A program made the position numbers and the translations under genes. Below are positions 1 through 7,813 of a stretch of 64,000 bases of DNA, piece after piece. The notes under the pieces are model-generated. The model did no database searches. It had not been told where the DNA came from and saw only the letters and a program-made list of their open reading frames with translations. The stretch comes from Microlunatus sagamiharensis (GTDB taxonomy: Bacteria > Actinomycetota > Actinomycetes > Propionibacteriales > Propionibacteriaceae). Positions within the stretch are counted from its first letter, which is position 1; every line of letters begins with the position of its first letter. Location of the stretch: positions 3,596,001-3,660,000 of the forward strand of contig NZ_LT629799.1 in NCBI RefSeq assembly GCF_900105785.1. The letters run 5' to 3'.

Positions 1-153
1 CAGCGCCGTGGGCGACGCCGTGGCGAGGAAGCGTGCCTCGAGGGCGGCGATCAGGGCCTCGGGCACGGCGTGGCCGCCCCCGCTGCCGCCGATGACGACG
101 GTGTCGCCGTCGGCGACGTGGCGCGCGGCCTCCTCGGCGGTCACGATCTGCAT
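1..153 (-). CDS. Acyl-CoA:acetate/3-ketoacid CoA-transferase, N-terminal fragment
   Basis: The 51 codons visible begin with an ATG and read MQIVTAEEAARHVADGDTVV, then a Gly-rich IGGSGGGHAVPEALIAALE stretch. This is the N-terminus typical of the YdiF/ScoA-type family I CoA-transferases, which move CoA between acyl donors and acetate or 3-keto acids. The rest of the gene lies off the left edge, so the catalytic Glu cannot be checked. It sits about 60 bp downstream of a crotonase on the same strand, consistent with a fatty-acid or aromatic-acid degradation operon. The family call rests on the N-terminal motif only. Confidence 0.7.
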   Translation of the reverse strand, partial: MQIVTAEEAARHVADGDTVVIGGSGGGHAVPEALIAALEARFLATASPTAL

Positions 154-214
154 GCTTGGCTCCTTGGCGTCGGTCCGTGGTGGGCAGGGCAGGGCGAGGA
201 CCGCCCGTCGCGCC

Positions 215-1006
215 TCAGTCGTGGGTGAAGACCGCGGGCCGCTTGCCGAGGAAGGCGGCGACCCCCTCGCGCACGTCCCGGGTCGGGTAGAGCGCCGCGA
301 TGCGGGTCGCCTCCTCGGCGTGGCCCGCGGCGGCCCCGTGCAGCAGTCCGGTGCGCAGGCAGTGCTTGGTCGCCTGGACGCCACCCCGGGGCAGCACCGC
401 GAGTCGGCGCGCGAGCGCCATCGCCACGGCCTCGCCCTCGCCGGTCGCGGCCGGCTCGGTCGCCAGCCCCCAGTCGAGGGCGGTGGCGGCGTCGATGCTC
501 TCGCCGAGCAGCAGGAGGCGTGCCGCGCGTCCGGCTCCCACCAGGGCAGGCAGGCGCTGCGTGCCGCCGCCCGAGGCGAACACCCCGACGGCGACCTCGG
601 GGAAGCCGAGGACGGCGTCCTGCTCGACCACGCGGACGTCCGCGGTGAGGGAGAGCTCGAGGCCACCGCCCAGCGTGTGGCCCCGGAGGACCGCGACGAC
701 CGGCTGCGGGAGCTCCGCCCAGGCCGCGTACGCCTCGTGCTCGACCTGGGAGACCCGCAGTCCCGCCTCGGTGTCGGTGGGGAAGCCGTTCAGGTCCGAA
801 CCCACCGACAGCGACGCCGCCGACGCGGACGACAGGACCACGGCGCGGACGTCGGGGTCGTCGCCGAGCTCGTCAGCGACCTCGCGGAGCCGGGCCCGCA
901 TGGCGTCCGTGATCGGGCTGAGGCGCCCGTTCTCCAGCCGGACCACCGCGACCGCGCGATCAGGGCCTCGGCCGCGGCTGAGGCTCACAGAACCGGGAGC
1001 CGACAC
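215..1006 (-). CDS. Enoyl-CoA hydratase/isomerase (crotonase) family protein
   Basis: Crotonase-fold protein of 263 aa, the normal family length. The GGGLELSLTADVRV segment and the FPEVAVGVFASGGGTQRLP segment contain the two Glu positions used in hydratase-type members, so catalytic competence is plausible; substrate is unknown. I chose the GTG at 1006 because AAGGAGG (1011-1017, reverse complement) precedes it by 4 nt; the open frame extends further upstream but without a site. A perfect inverted repeat overlaps this leader (see 1017-1036). It probably forms an operon with the CoA-transferase downstream, suggesting acyl-CoA catabolism. Confidence 0.85.
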   Translation of the reverse strand: MSAPGSVSLSRGRGPDRAVAVVRLENGRLSPITDAMRARLREVADELGDDPDVRAVVLSSASAASLSVGSDLNGFPTDTEAGLRVSQVEHEAYAAWAELPQPVVAVLRGHTLGGGLELSLTADVRVVEQDAVLGFPEVAVGVFASGGGTQRLPALVGAGRAARLLLLGESIDAATALDWGLATEPAATGEGEAVAMALARRLAVLPRGGVQATKHCLRTGLLHGAAAGHAEEATRIAALYPTRDVREGVAAFLGKRPAVFTHD

Positions 1007-1016
1007 TGGCCCTCCT

Positions 1017-1036
1017 TCAGGTAAGCGATTACCTGA
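1017..1036. promoter_or_regulatory. Inverted repeat (TetR-type operator candidate) upstream of crotonase
   Basis: TCAGGTAA-GCGA-TTACCTGA: perfect 8-bp arms around a 4-bp centre, starting right at the ribosome-binding site of the crotonase gene. Placement over the leader fits a repressor operator such as those used by TetR/FadR-like acyl-CoA sensors; no regulator gene is visible in the window. Confidence 0.5.
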
Positions 1037-1292
1037 CCATAGGGGGCCGGTCGGACGTACGCAAGCTCGCCCGGCTCGTGGCGGCTTCGCCAGGCTGCAG
1101 GAGGTTCTCGGACGTCCGCCCCGGCACCCGTGGGACACCACTCCGCATGGGGCTGGGCGTTCGACGTCCCGCGCCGGTCGGGCCCGAGCACGACGCCGTT
1201 CGGCCGAGCCGTGGAGCAATAGGGCGAAAGCCCCACGCGGAACCTGAAGGACGCCTAAGGTCAGCGCACCCCCGAACTCAGAAAGGGCCCTC

Positions 1293-2228
1293 ATGCGCCC
1301 CGCTCTGCCCGTCCTGGCCGCCGGCACCCTCGCCGCTGCCGCGCTCCTCGTCCCCACCGCGGCCTCGGCCGACACGCAGTCGCCGTGGCTCCGGCAGCAC
1401 CACCAGACGCAGTCCCAGAAGCGGGTCAACGACCCGAACTTCGCCCTGCGGTGGCACGTCGTGAACCACAAGGTCACCGTGCTGGCGCGCGACCGTGTCG
1501 CCGTGCCGTTCGTCTACAGCTGCGGCGACGCGCAGAACCCCACGACCATCGCGGTGAGTCCCGGTGTCTTCCAGGACACGTACAGCGAGGACGACAAGGC
1601 CAGTGCCTACTTCGAGAGCTCCGACGACGACACGGTGCCCTTCCCCGTCTTCACCTGCGACAGCAAGGAGCACACCCTGAAGACCGTTCTGACGGCCGAC
1701 CCCGAGGACAGCGCGAAGGGCTTCGAGAACGGCACCGTCGAGGTCGGGATCCTCGTGCTCGGCCCGTTCAACCCCATCCCTCCCGTCCCTCCCGTCCAGG
1801 GCGCGAGGACCAGCCCCAGCGGGGACGAGACGATCGTGCCGGTCGAGGACGGGATCCCCGACGAGTTCGGTCCGAGGTTCGAGCACGCCGTCGTCGGCAC
1901 CAACAAGGTGCGCGACGCGCGGGCGAAGGTGGCGGTCACCGTCAACGCCACGCCCGAGACGACGCCGCCCGGGTCGAAGATCACCGTCAAGGGCACCGTC
2001 AAGCGCAACGGCACGGCGTACCAGGGCAAGGCGGCGAGCCTCTACTTCCAGAGCAACGACCGCACCCCGGCCGTCCAGGTCGGCAGCGCCACGGCGAGCA
2101 GCAGGGGCACCCTGACGACCAAGGTCACCGTCACCGGCCCGGGGACCTACTTCTGGACGACCACGTCGACCAGCAAGACGCAGAAGGGGTCGTCGACCGG
2201 CGACTACGCGGCGTCCGCCCGCGTCTGA
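1293..2228 (+). CDS. Secreted protein with signal peptide and C-terminal Ig-like domain
   Basis: The 311-aa product starts MRPALPVLAAGTLAAAALLV and has a Sec signal peptide ending near ASA (residue ~27). The middle region has two cysteines (YSCGD, FTCDS) that could pair. The C-terminal ~100 residues (from about 'KVAVTVNATPETTPPGSKIT') look like a beta-sandwich of the bacterial Ig/adhesin repeat type. AGAAAGG precedes the ATG by about 6 nt. It stands alone between a divergent crotonase and a strong hairpin terminator. Extracytoplasmic; function unknown. Confidence 0.75.
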   Translation: MRPALPVLAAGTLAAAALLVPTAASADTQSPWLRQHHQTQSQKRVNDPNFALRWHVVNHKVTVLARDRVAVPFVYSCGDAQNPTTIAVSPGVFQDTYSEDDKASAYFESSDDDTVPFPVFTCDSKEHTLKTVLTADPEDSAKGFENGTVEVGILVLGPFNPIPPVPPVQGARTSPSGDETIVPVEDGIPDEFGPRFEHAVVGTNKVRDARAKVAVTVNATPETTPPGSKITVKGTVKRNGTAYQGKAASLYFQSNDRTPAVQVGSATASSRGTLTTKVTVTGPGTYFWTTTSTSKTQKGSSTGDYAASARV

Positions 2229-2241
2229 CGCACCGCCGCTG

Positions 2242-2269
2242 CGCCCGGCCGTCCTCCGACGGCCGGGCG
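2242..2269 (+). terminator. Hairpin terminator of the secreted-protein gene
   Basis: Perfect 12-bp arms CGCCCGGCCGTC / GACGGCCGGGCG around CTCC, 13 bp after the stop codon. No U-tract follows, as is common in high-GC actinobacteria. Confidence 0.75.
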
Positions 2270-2613
2270 TACGCGTGCCTGCATGATCTGGACCGACTCG
2301 CCCCGAGACGCAGAGAGGACCGGCCCCGAAGGACCGGTCCTCGTGATCGTCAGCGGTTCACGATTCCTAGTCAGCGCGAGGTTGCGGTGTACGCGTCCCG
2401 GACATACCAGGTGGGAAGTCCCGAGCATTAAGAGCGAGGGCGCCTCCACCCTGAGATGGCCCTGTGCGGCCGTGACGGGCAGCTGAAGCGTCTCGGGTGC
2501 GCGCTCGGCCTGGAACCCGGGGTCACGCGGTGGGGAGGCCTGAGTCGGGGTCAGCGATCGAGGTCGCTGAGGGCCGAAAAAGTCCAGGGCATTACTCGTG
2601 TGGAGACGCGAAA
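2270..2613. other. Intergenic spacer with one further hairpin
   Basis: No convincing gene. A second stem-loop, GAGGACCGG / CCGGTCCTC with a 10-nt loop, lies at 2315-2342. This is the junction between the normal chromosome on the left and the recombinase-bearing unit on the right; no clear att repeat was found. Confidence 0.4.
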
Positions 2614-2643
2614 GGGGCCGAACCACCTAGGTGGTTCGGCCCC
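2614..2643. terminator. Perfect 30-bp palindrome, terminator of the mobile unit
   Basis: Arms of 15 bp (GGGGCCGAACCACCT / AGGTGGTTCGGCCCC) without a loop, 21 bp beyond the stop of the 622-aa protein read from the minus strand. It is symmetric, so it could end transcription from both sides or mark the element boundary. Confidence 0.7.
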
Positions 2644-2663
2644 TCGACTATCAGTTCGTGTGT

Positions 2664-4532
2664 CTACGTTCTCGGCGGGATCATCGTCGGCGGTCGGCCG
2701 AGTCGGCGTGCCAGCTTCGCGAGGTTCTCGAGGTACGAGCCGATGGTCAGCTCTTCGGGCTCCTCCGGCTTGGCGAGTTCGGTGAGCTCCTCGCCCTCTT
2801 CGGACGGTTCGATGACTCCCCACTGCCTCTTGTAGTTGGTGATGGCGACCATGAGCGCGATGCTCAGCATGATGATGGGCTCTCGGCGTGCGCCCCAGTT
2901 CATCTTCTGCACGTTCGACTCGTGAGGGGACTTGACGATGCCGAACGCGCGCTCGTTGAGCGCGCGGACGGCTTCGTAGAAGTAGGTGTGTTCCCAGGAG
3001 CCGGGGACGTACGCCGGCTGGTACTGCTTGAACTGCTGCGGGTTCAGGGCGACGGTGACGTGTCCCTGGGAGCAGCATTTCTTGCTCTCGGCAGCCCAGG
3101 TGGGCTGGATGGTGCGGACCTGATCGGACGGCGCGATCATCGACTCCGGCTTGAGGGGGCAGCGGACGCGTCCCTGGACGGCCGGGCAGATCAGGTCGAC
3201 CTTCGGCACCTCGACGCGGGGAGCCGTCTTCGAGGGCCTGCCCGGGTTGAGCGCGGCCATCCGCAGGCGGCTGTTGGTGCCCATGAGCAGCGGCAGTCGT
3301 GCGGCGAGCGCCCTGTCGCGCTCTTCCCCGCCGTCCTTCAGCAGATCCGCCGACCGCCGGACCCAACCCTTGTCATCTCCAATCAGACCGGCAGCGAAGG
3401 GGCAATAGATGGCGCCTGAAGCCATAATCGGTCCCGGGGCGACCTGGTCGGGGTCCCGGTCCCCCGCGAGCGGGAGCAGCTCTGAGACCGTGTGCCACGG
3501 TGCCGGGTAGCGGCCGACCGGGCTGTACCCGTAGCGGTAGAGCATCTCGGCCCACCCGTTCTTCACGTTGTAGCCCATGTCAGTCGTGCAGGTCGGCTGC
3601 CGCCGGTTCTTGCCGTCGGTGGGCTTACGCGGGTCCAGTCCGTTCGCCAGGTGGTGCTTCAGGGCCATCTCTGTGGCCTGTACCGACCCGGAGGTGGTTC
3701 GCCCGAAGCTGATGGCGGTGATGAGTGGGGTGACGTTGCGGATGTTCTTCACGGCTCCGTGCCTGACGATGGCCGTGACGCCGATGCCCTCCGCCATCTT
3801 CTCGGTGGTGCCGCTGAAGCCGTCCGCTCCGTCTTGCACCGTGCCCTTGCCGCGTCGGTAGAGGGCTGCCATCGCAACGGGCGATCTGTAGGCGTGGGGT
3901 TTGGTGCCGTCACCTCTCCGCACGGCGCTGACGTCGTACGTGGTTTCGTCAACGACGATGTCACCCTCGTACCCCGCGGGTGCCTTATCGGCGACGGAGC
4001 CGGCAACGATGAGGTTGACCACGGTGTGCGCCGACAGCCATGCCTGCAAGGAGCGAGCCGAAGTTTCCTTGTTGCGCTTTGACAGCCGCAGCTTGGCGTC
4101 GGCGTTGGTCAGCCTCCGGGCTGGGATGTCTGCGTGGGAGTCGAGGCAGGTCAGCAGCCGGGTGAGCCACTGCTGGAAGCGGGTGTACTCGCGCCGCTGA
4201 GCCAGTTCGTCCCGACACAGCCGTCGTCGGTCCTCCTCGCTGAGGATCACCCCGAGAGACGCTCGCTGCTCGTCGGTGAACACCCAGATCATCACGCGGA
4301 ACACCTCGGCCATCGACGGCAGGATGCCGACATAGGTGAGGAAGGCCATCGCCACGAGAACGGCGCGGAAGGTGTACTTGATCTCCGCGGAGGGCCGGCC
4401 CCCAGGCCCTTTCGGGCCGCCGTTCAAGCCCTCTACGTACGCCTCAGCACCCGACGCCTCGACCAGCAGGCGCATCTGAGTGAAGAGGGTGTTCTTGATC
4501 GTGTAGGTGCCTTCGCCTCGCCGGGTGGTCAC
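2664..4532 (-). CDS. DDE/RNase H-like transposase-type protein with cysteine cluster
   Basis: Protein of 622 aa. Its GTG start overlaps the recombinase stop (GTGA), so the two are translationally coupled. Visible features are DIVVDETTYDV (candidate first Asp), CTTDMGYNVKNGW (a DxGY motif as in the second Asp of DDE transposases) and, near residues 515-545, EAVRALNERAFGIVKSP, which resembles the ER...K region carrying the final Glu. Between the last two are YCPFAAG, LICPAVQGRVRCP and KKCCSQGH, likely zinc-binding cysteines. A hydrophobic segment (PIIMLSIALMVAITNY) follows. I do not know a named family; the DDE assignment is inferred from motif spacing. It ends just before a strong palindrome. 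Confidence 0.6.
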   Translation of the reverse strand: MTTRRGEGTYTIKNTLFTQMRLLVEASGAEAYVEGLNGGPKGPGGRPSAEIKYTFRAVLVAMAFLTYVGILPSMAEVFRVMIWVFTDEQRASLGVILSEEDRRRLCRDELAQRREYTRFQQWLTRLLTCLDSHADIPARRLTNADAKLRLSKRNKETSARSLQAWLSAHTVVNLIVAGSVADKAPAGYEGDIVVDETTYDVSAVRRGDGTKPHAYRSPVAMAALYRRGKGTVQDGADGFSGTTEKMAEGIGVTAIVRHGAVKNIRNVTPLITAISFGRTTSGSVQATEMALKHHLANGLDPRKPTDGKNRRQPTCTTDMGYNVKNGWAEMLYRYGYSPVGRYPAPWHTVSELLPLAGDRDPDQVAPGPIMASGAIYCPFAAGLIGDDKGWVRRSADLLKDGGEERDRALAARLPLLMGTNSRLRMAALNPGRPSKTAPRVEVPKVDLICPAVQGRVRCPLKPESMIAPSDQVRTIQPTWAAESKKCCSQGHVTVALNPQQFKQYQPAYVPGSWEHTYFYEAVRALNERAFGIVKSPHESNVQKMNWGARREPIIMLSIALMVAITNYKRQWGVIEPSEEGEELTELAKPEEPEELTIGSYLENLAKLARRLGRPPTMIPPRT

Positions 4533-5608
4533 TTGGTCGCCGCCTTCAGGATCTCCAGCGCGGTTGCCGGCTGGTAGGTGTTCATGTAGCGCCGAAGGGT
4601 GGCGATCGTGTGGCTGTCGTTGAGGTCGGCGAGCTGATAGACCATCGCGGCCGGCACGTTCTTGTTGGACAGGTCGACGATCCACCAGTGACGCAGCCGT
4701 ACAGCGGAGAACGACAGAGCTGGGCTTCGTTTGCGCAACTCGGTCTGCACGCTGTGGACGCCGCCCCTCTCGCCCATCGGCACCAGCGGCGCCCAAGGGT
4801 CGGTAGCAGACGCCGCGAGGGCGAGGAGCCGAGCCGACTTGTCGACATCCATGACGGGCACCTCCCGCATGGCCTTCGAGGTGTCGCTCTTCAACGTCAC
4901 GACGGCGATCACTGGGTCCTGCTCGGCCCGCGCGATGTCGCAGGCTCTGAGAGCGCGGATCTCGGAAGCCCTGGCGCCGGCACCGGTCGCCAGGTCAAGA
5001 ACGAAGAACATCTTTCGCCGAAGTGCGGGGCTCGCCGTCCGCGCTTTCGCGTAGAGACGCCTGATGTTCTCGGAAGTGTCAGGCGCCAGTGCTTCCTTCG
5101 GACGCGGGAGCGTCAACCGCGGCTCAGGGAACGCGAGCGGATCGAGCAGGCGTCCGACCCGGTAGAGCCGCAGCCGGAGCGTGTTCAACCCACCGGCCGT
5201 GCGCCCTGCGCGTACCTGGCCGAGGTAGTGGTCGATGACTGACGGCCTGAGCGCTCGCTTCACGTCGAGGTGGCCGCCATGGTTGTCGGTGTCGAACTTC
5301 AACAGCCGGCACAACTCGCCCATCAGCGACCGGTCCTCCGTCGTGCTGATCATTGGGGTTTGCATGATCAACTCGGCAGCGGCTTCGATGACTGCCTTGC
5401 TGATCTTCATTCGCGGCCGGTAGTTGAGCAGAGAAGCAAGACGCGCAGACGGCTCGTGCCGTGCAGCGGAGTCAGCTTCCAGCTTGGGCCGGGGTGCGCG
5501 TCTGGTCGAGACGGTTGCCGTCACCGCGAGTGGCAACAGCGTCGTGGCACGGACGGCAGTAATCGGTCCAGCGTCGAGGGCCGGCTTCATGCTCTTGTGG
5601 CGGCCCAT
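4529..5608 (-). CDS. Tyrosine recombinase/integrase
   Basis: Protein of 359 aa with a C-terminal phage-integrase fold: ATGAGARASEIRALR carries the first catalytic Arg (about residue 217), VTLKSDTSK the beta-strand Lys, SAVRLRHWWIVDL the box-II Arg-His, and TIATLRRYMNTY the nucleophilic Tyr about 20 residues from the end. The first His of the usual HxxR box is Val here, a tolerated but notable change. The N-terminal half looks like a SAM-like core-binding domain. GAGGTGG precedes the ATG, which overlaps the stop of a 23-codon micro-ORF (ATGA). The three overlapping frames form one operon. Confidence 0.85.
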   Translation of the reverse strand: MGRHKSMKPALDAGPITAVRATTLLPLAVTATVSTRRAPRPKLEADSAARHEPSARLASLLNYRPRMKISKAVIEAAAELIMQTPMISTTEDRSLMGELCRLLKFDTDNHGGHLDVKRALRPSVIDHYLGQVRAGRTAGGLNTLRLRLYRVGRLLDPLAFPEPRLTLPRPKEALAPDTSENIRRLYAKARTASPALRRKMFFVLDLATGAGARASEIRALRACDIARAEQDPVIAVVTLKSDTSKAMREVPVMDVDKSARLLALAASATDPWAPLVPMGERGGVHSVQTELRKRSPALSFSAVRLRHWWIVDLSNKNVPAAMVYQLADLNDSHTIATLRRYMNTYQPATALEILKAATK

Positions 5609-5679
5609 CAGAAAGCCACCTCGCCGGACTGGTCGGCGGGTCGACTTCCGGGCATGCCGGAGCAGGGGTAGTGTCGCAA
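5608..5679 (-). CDS. Micro-ORF (23 aa) upstream of and overlapping the recombinase
   Basis: A TTG-started frame encoding MRHYPCSGMPGSRPADQSGE then VAF. AAGGAG (5688-5693, reverse) is spaced 8 nt from the TTG, and the stop overlaps the integrase start as ATGA. The good ribosome site and the overlap suggest it is translated, either as a leader peptide that couples the operon or as a small accessory protein. Confidence 0.45.
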   Translation of the reverse strand: MRHYPCSGMPGSRPADQSGEVAF

Positions 5680-5701
5680 CTGTCGTTCTCCTTGGAGGCG
5701 A

Positions 5702-5772
5702 CGCCGGTCGGCTAAACCGGCGAGCTAAAAGTGATGGATTGCTTGGCTGGGGACGCCTGTGGAGGGCGTCCC
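5702..5772 (-). promoter_or_regulatory. Structured leader of the recombinase operon
   Basis: Two stem-loops lie between the putative promoter side and the micro-ORF: GGGACGCC / GGCGTCCC with a 7-nt loop (5750-5772) and CGCCGGT / ACCGGCG with a 7-nt loop (5702-5722). The second ends 8 nt before the micro-ORF ribosome site. Two hairpins plus a leader ORF resemble an attenuation arrangement; this is inference. Confidence 0.35.
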
Positions 5773-5794
5773 TCGCCGTTTCTGGAACCAGCAG

Positions 5795-5814
5795 ATGTAA
5801 CCTATAGGTGACAT
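5795..5814. promoter_or_regulatory. Dyad symmetry, operator or recombinase core-site candidate
   Basis: ATGTAACCTATAGGTGACAT: 10-bp arms with one mismatch, AT-rich against the local background, upstream of the recombinase operon. Size and symmetry fit either an operator or a core site for a tyrosine recombinase. Confidence 0.45.
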
Positions 5815-6525
5815 TTCCGCTTGGCTAGAGCTGTCAACGAGGGCCTCAGCGCGGAGCCAGCGACGAAGTAGCGCGGCTTCGACCTTCGTCCAAGTGGAGT
5901 CGGCGGACCGCGGGGCACCCTAGAGCCACACCACTGATCCTGGCTAGCCAGGAGCTCGCCCTTGCTTAAGCTCAGCGAAGCGTCGAACCCCACGTTGATC
6001 GCAGGCCGGTACTCGCCACTGCTTACGCGAGGCGAGGGCACGCTCTCAACGCCTGCTTCAGCACGGCTGCGCGCGCCCGCAAGAGCAGTAGACACCAAAC
6101 CAACCACGACCTCTGCGCCTCCAACGCGGTACGACCTCATCGATCTAGACGTGACTCGGAGTTGTGCGCTTCCGCCCTTCCTGATCTAGATCTGACTTCT
6201 CACCTACAGCTGGGTCTTGGTCGGCAAACGCAGAGTATTGCGCTTGCGGCGGAAGTCGACGACGACACGCGCAGCGCTAAGGTTGCGCAAACGGTGTACA
6301 ACCTGTTACGTCACACCCGACAAAGACAAATCGGAACCTGCCTGACCGTGTTGCACGCCAAGCCAAGAGCGCAGAAAGGGCCTTTCAGAACTGCCTATTC
6401 GATACGTGCAAACGCAACGTGCGACGGTGCTACACAAGAGGCAACGCTGTTGCGTGCAGGGCTCGCCTGTGGCTACCACAAGTAAGCGCAACGTCCCTCG
6501 GCGCAGAGGGTTCCAGGAGCGGCAT
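5815..6525. other. Gene-free spacer between recombinase unit and IS3 element
   Basis: No frame here shows credible codon use or a recognisable protein. A perfect 16-bp palindrome, TCCTGGCTAGCCAGGA, sits at 5938-5953. The stretch is less GC-rich than its surroundings, typical of degraded horizontally acquired DNA. Confidence 0.35.
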
Positions 6526-6594
6526 GGGACTGCTGCAGGTTCGGTTGACATCTGACTTGTGGCGGCTGAGGGCCGCTGCGGAAGGATGTCGATC

Positions 6595-6894
6595 ATGCCC
6601 GCACCCCATCCCAAGGAGTTCCGTGACGACGTGGTCGCGGTCGCCCGGCGCGGCGAGGCGCCGTTGTCGCAGGTTGCGAAGGACTTCGGGATCAGCGAGT
6701 CGTGCCTGCGTAACTGGCTCAAGTCCGCTGACGTCGAAGAGGGCGCCCGGCCCGGCACGACGCGGCAGGAGTCGGACGAGCTGCGCGAGCTGAAGCGCCG
6801 CAACCGGCTCCTCGAGCAGGAGAACGAGGTCCTGCGCCGAGCCGCGGCGTATCTGTCGCAGGCGAACCTGAAACTTGGCCAGTCCCCAAACTGA
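6595..6894 (+). CDS. IS3-family transposase OrfA
   Basis: 99-aa OrfA starting MPAPHPKEFRDDVVAVARRG, with an HTH of the IS3/IS911 class (LSQVAKDFGISESCLRNWLK) and a C-terminal leucine-zipper helix (LKRRNRLLEQENEVLRRAA). I chose the ATG at 6595, which has GGAAGG 9 nt upstream. The last codons contain the slippery heptamer C-CCA-AAC (6885-6891) immediately before the TGA, for -1 frameshifting into OrfB. Confidence 0.9.
   Translation: MPAPHPKEFRDDVVAVARRGEAPLSQVAKDFGISESCLRNWLKSADVEEGARPGTTRQESDELRELKRRNRLLEQENEVLRRAAAYLSQANLKLGQSPN
6885..6891 (+). promoter_or_regulatory. Programmed -1 frameshift heptamer
   Basis: C-CCA-AAC fits the X-XXY-YYZ rule and lies directly before the OrfA stop. A -1 slip joins OrfA to the OrfB frame at 6891. 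The second copy has C-CCA-AAA at the same place. Confidence 0.7.
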
Positions 6895-7772
6895 CCTACC
6901 CGCTGGTCCTCGACCTGGCCGCGACCGGAGTTCGCGTCGCGGTGACCTGCCGGGTGCTCGGCTTCTCGCGTCAGGCCTTCTACGCCTGGCAGCACCAACC
7001 GGTCAGCGACCGCGACCTCGACGACGCCTACCTCACCGACGCCGCCTTGGCCGTGCACGGCGACGACCCGGAATTCGGCTACCGCTTCGTCGCCGACGAG
7101 CTGAGAGCTGCCGGCCATCAGGCGAGTGAGCGGCGGGTGTGGCGGCTGTGCTCGCAGGCGCAGATCTTCTCCGCCCACAGCCGCAAGCGCAGCAAAAACG
7201 GCAAGAGCGGCCGTCCAGGTCCGCCGGTCCATGACGATCGGGTGGAGCGCGTCTTCACCGCCGACGCGCCGAACGTGTTGTGGCTGACCGACATCACCGA
7301 GCACTGGACGGCCGAGGGCAAGCTCTACCTCTGCGCGATCAAGGACGTCTGCTCGAACCGGATCGTCGGCTACTCCATCAGCGACCGCATGAAGGCTGCG
7401 CTCGCCGTCGACGCCCTCAACAGCGCCGCCGCGCGACGCGGCCACGACGTGGTGGCGGGCTGCGTGGTCCATAGCGATCGAGGTAGCCAGTTCCGATCGA
7501 GGAAGTTCGTCGCCGCGCTGCACGCGCATGGTCTGCGCGGCTCGATGGGTCGAGTCGCCTCAGCCGGTGACAACGCCGCGATGGAGAGCTTCTTCGCGCT
7601 GCTGCAGAAGAACGTCCTCAACACCCGCCGCTGGGCCAGCCGACAGCAGCTCCGGCTTGCGATCGTGACTTGGATCGAGCGGACCTACCACCGCCGACGT
7701 CGGCAACGCCGCCTCGGCCGGCTCACCCCGATCGAGTTTGAGACCATCTACCTGGCCGCTAACGCGGCCTGA
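6891..7772 (+). CDS. IS3-family transposase OrfB (DDE integrase domain)
   Basis: The catalytic part of the transposase, 293 codons from the frameshift point (LTYPLVLDLAATGVRVAVTC). It has an HTH_21-like N-terminus and an rve integrase core with D (LWLTDITEHWT), D (VVHSDRGSQFRS) and E (DNAAMESFFALLQK), all intact, then the usual YHRRRRQRRLGRLTPIEFE tail. There is no good independent start; an internal GTG at 6942 is possible, but production as an OrfAB fusion is more likely. Confidence 0.9.
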   Translation: MTYPLVLDLAATGVRVAVTCRVLGFSRQAFYAWQHQPVSDRDLDDAYLTDAALAVHGDDPEFGYRFVADELRAAGHQASERRVWRLCSQAQIFSAHSRKRSKNGKSGRPGPPVHDDRVERVFTADAPNVLWLTDITEHWTAEGKLYLCAIKDVCSNRIVGYSISDRMKAALAVDALNSAAARRGHDVVAGCVVHSDRGSQFRSRKFVAALHAHGLRGSMGRVASAGDNAAMESFFALLQKNVLNTRRWASRQQLRLAIVTWIERTYHRRRRQRRLGRLTPIEFETIYLAANAA

Positions 7773-7813
7773 ACTAACTCACCCCGAGTGTCAACCAGAC
7801 CTGCAGCAGTCCC

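Larger units (their letters stand above)
6526..7813 (+). mobile_element. IS3-family insertion sequence, copy 1 (apparently intact)
   Basis: Terminal inverted repeats GGGACTGCTGCAGGT... at 6526 and its complement ending at 7813, sharing GGGACTGCTGCAGGT and, after two differences, GGTTGACA. The element is 1288 bp and carries overlapping orfA and orfB. Flanks are CAT and CAC, so the 3-bp target duplication is not exact. A second copy at 27039-29773 confirms the ends. Confidence 0.85.

Noticed and set aside
5962-6485. Short plus-strand frames between the recombinase unit and IS3
   Set aside because: No ribosome sites, atypical composition, no family resemblance.
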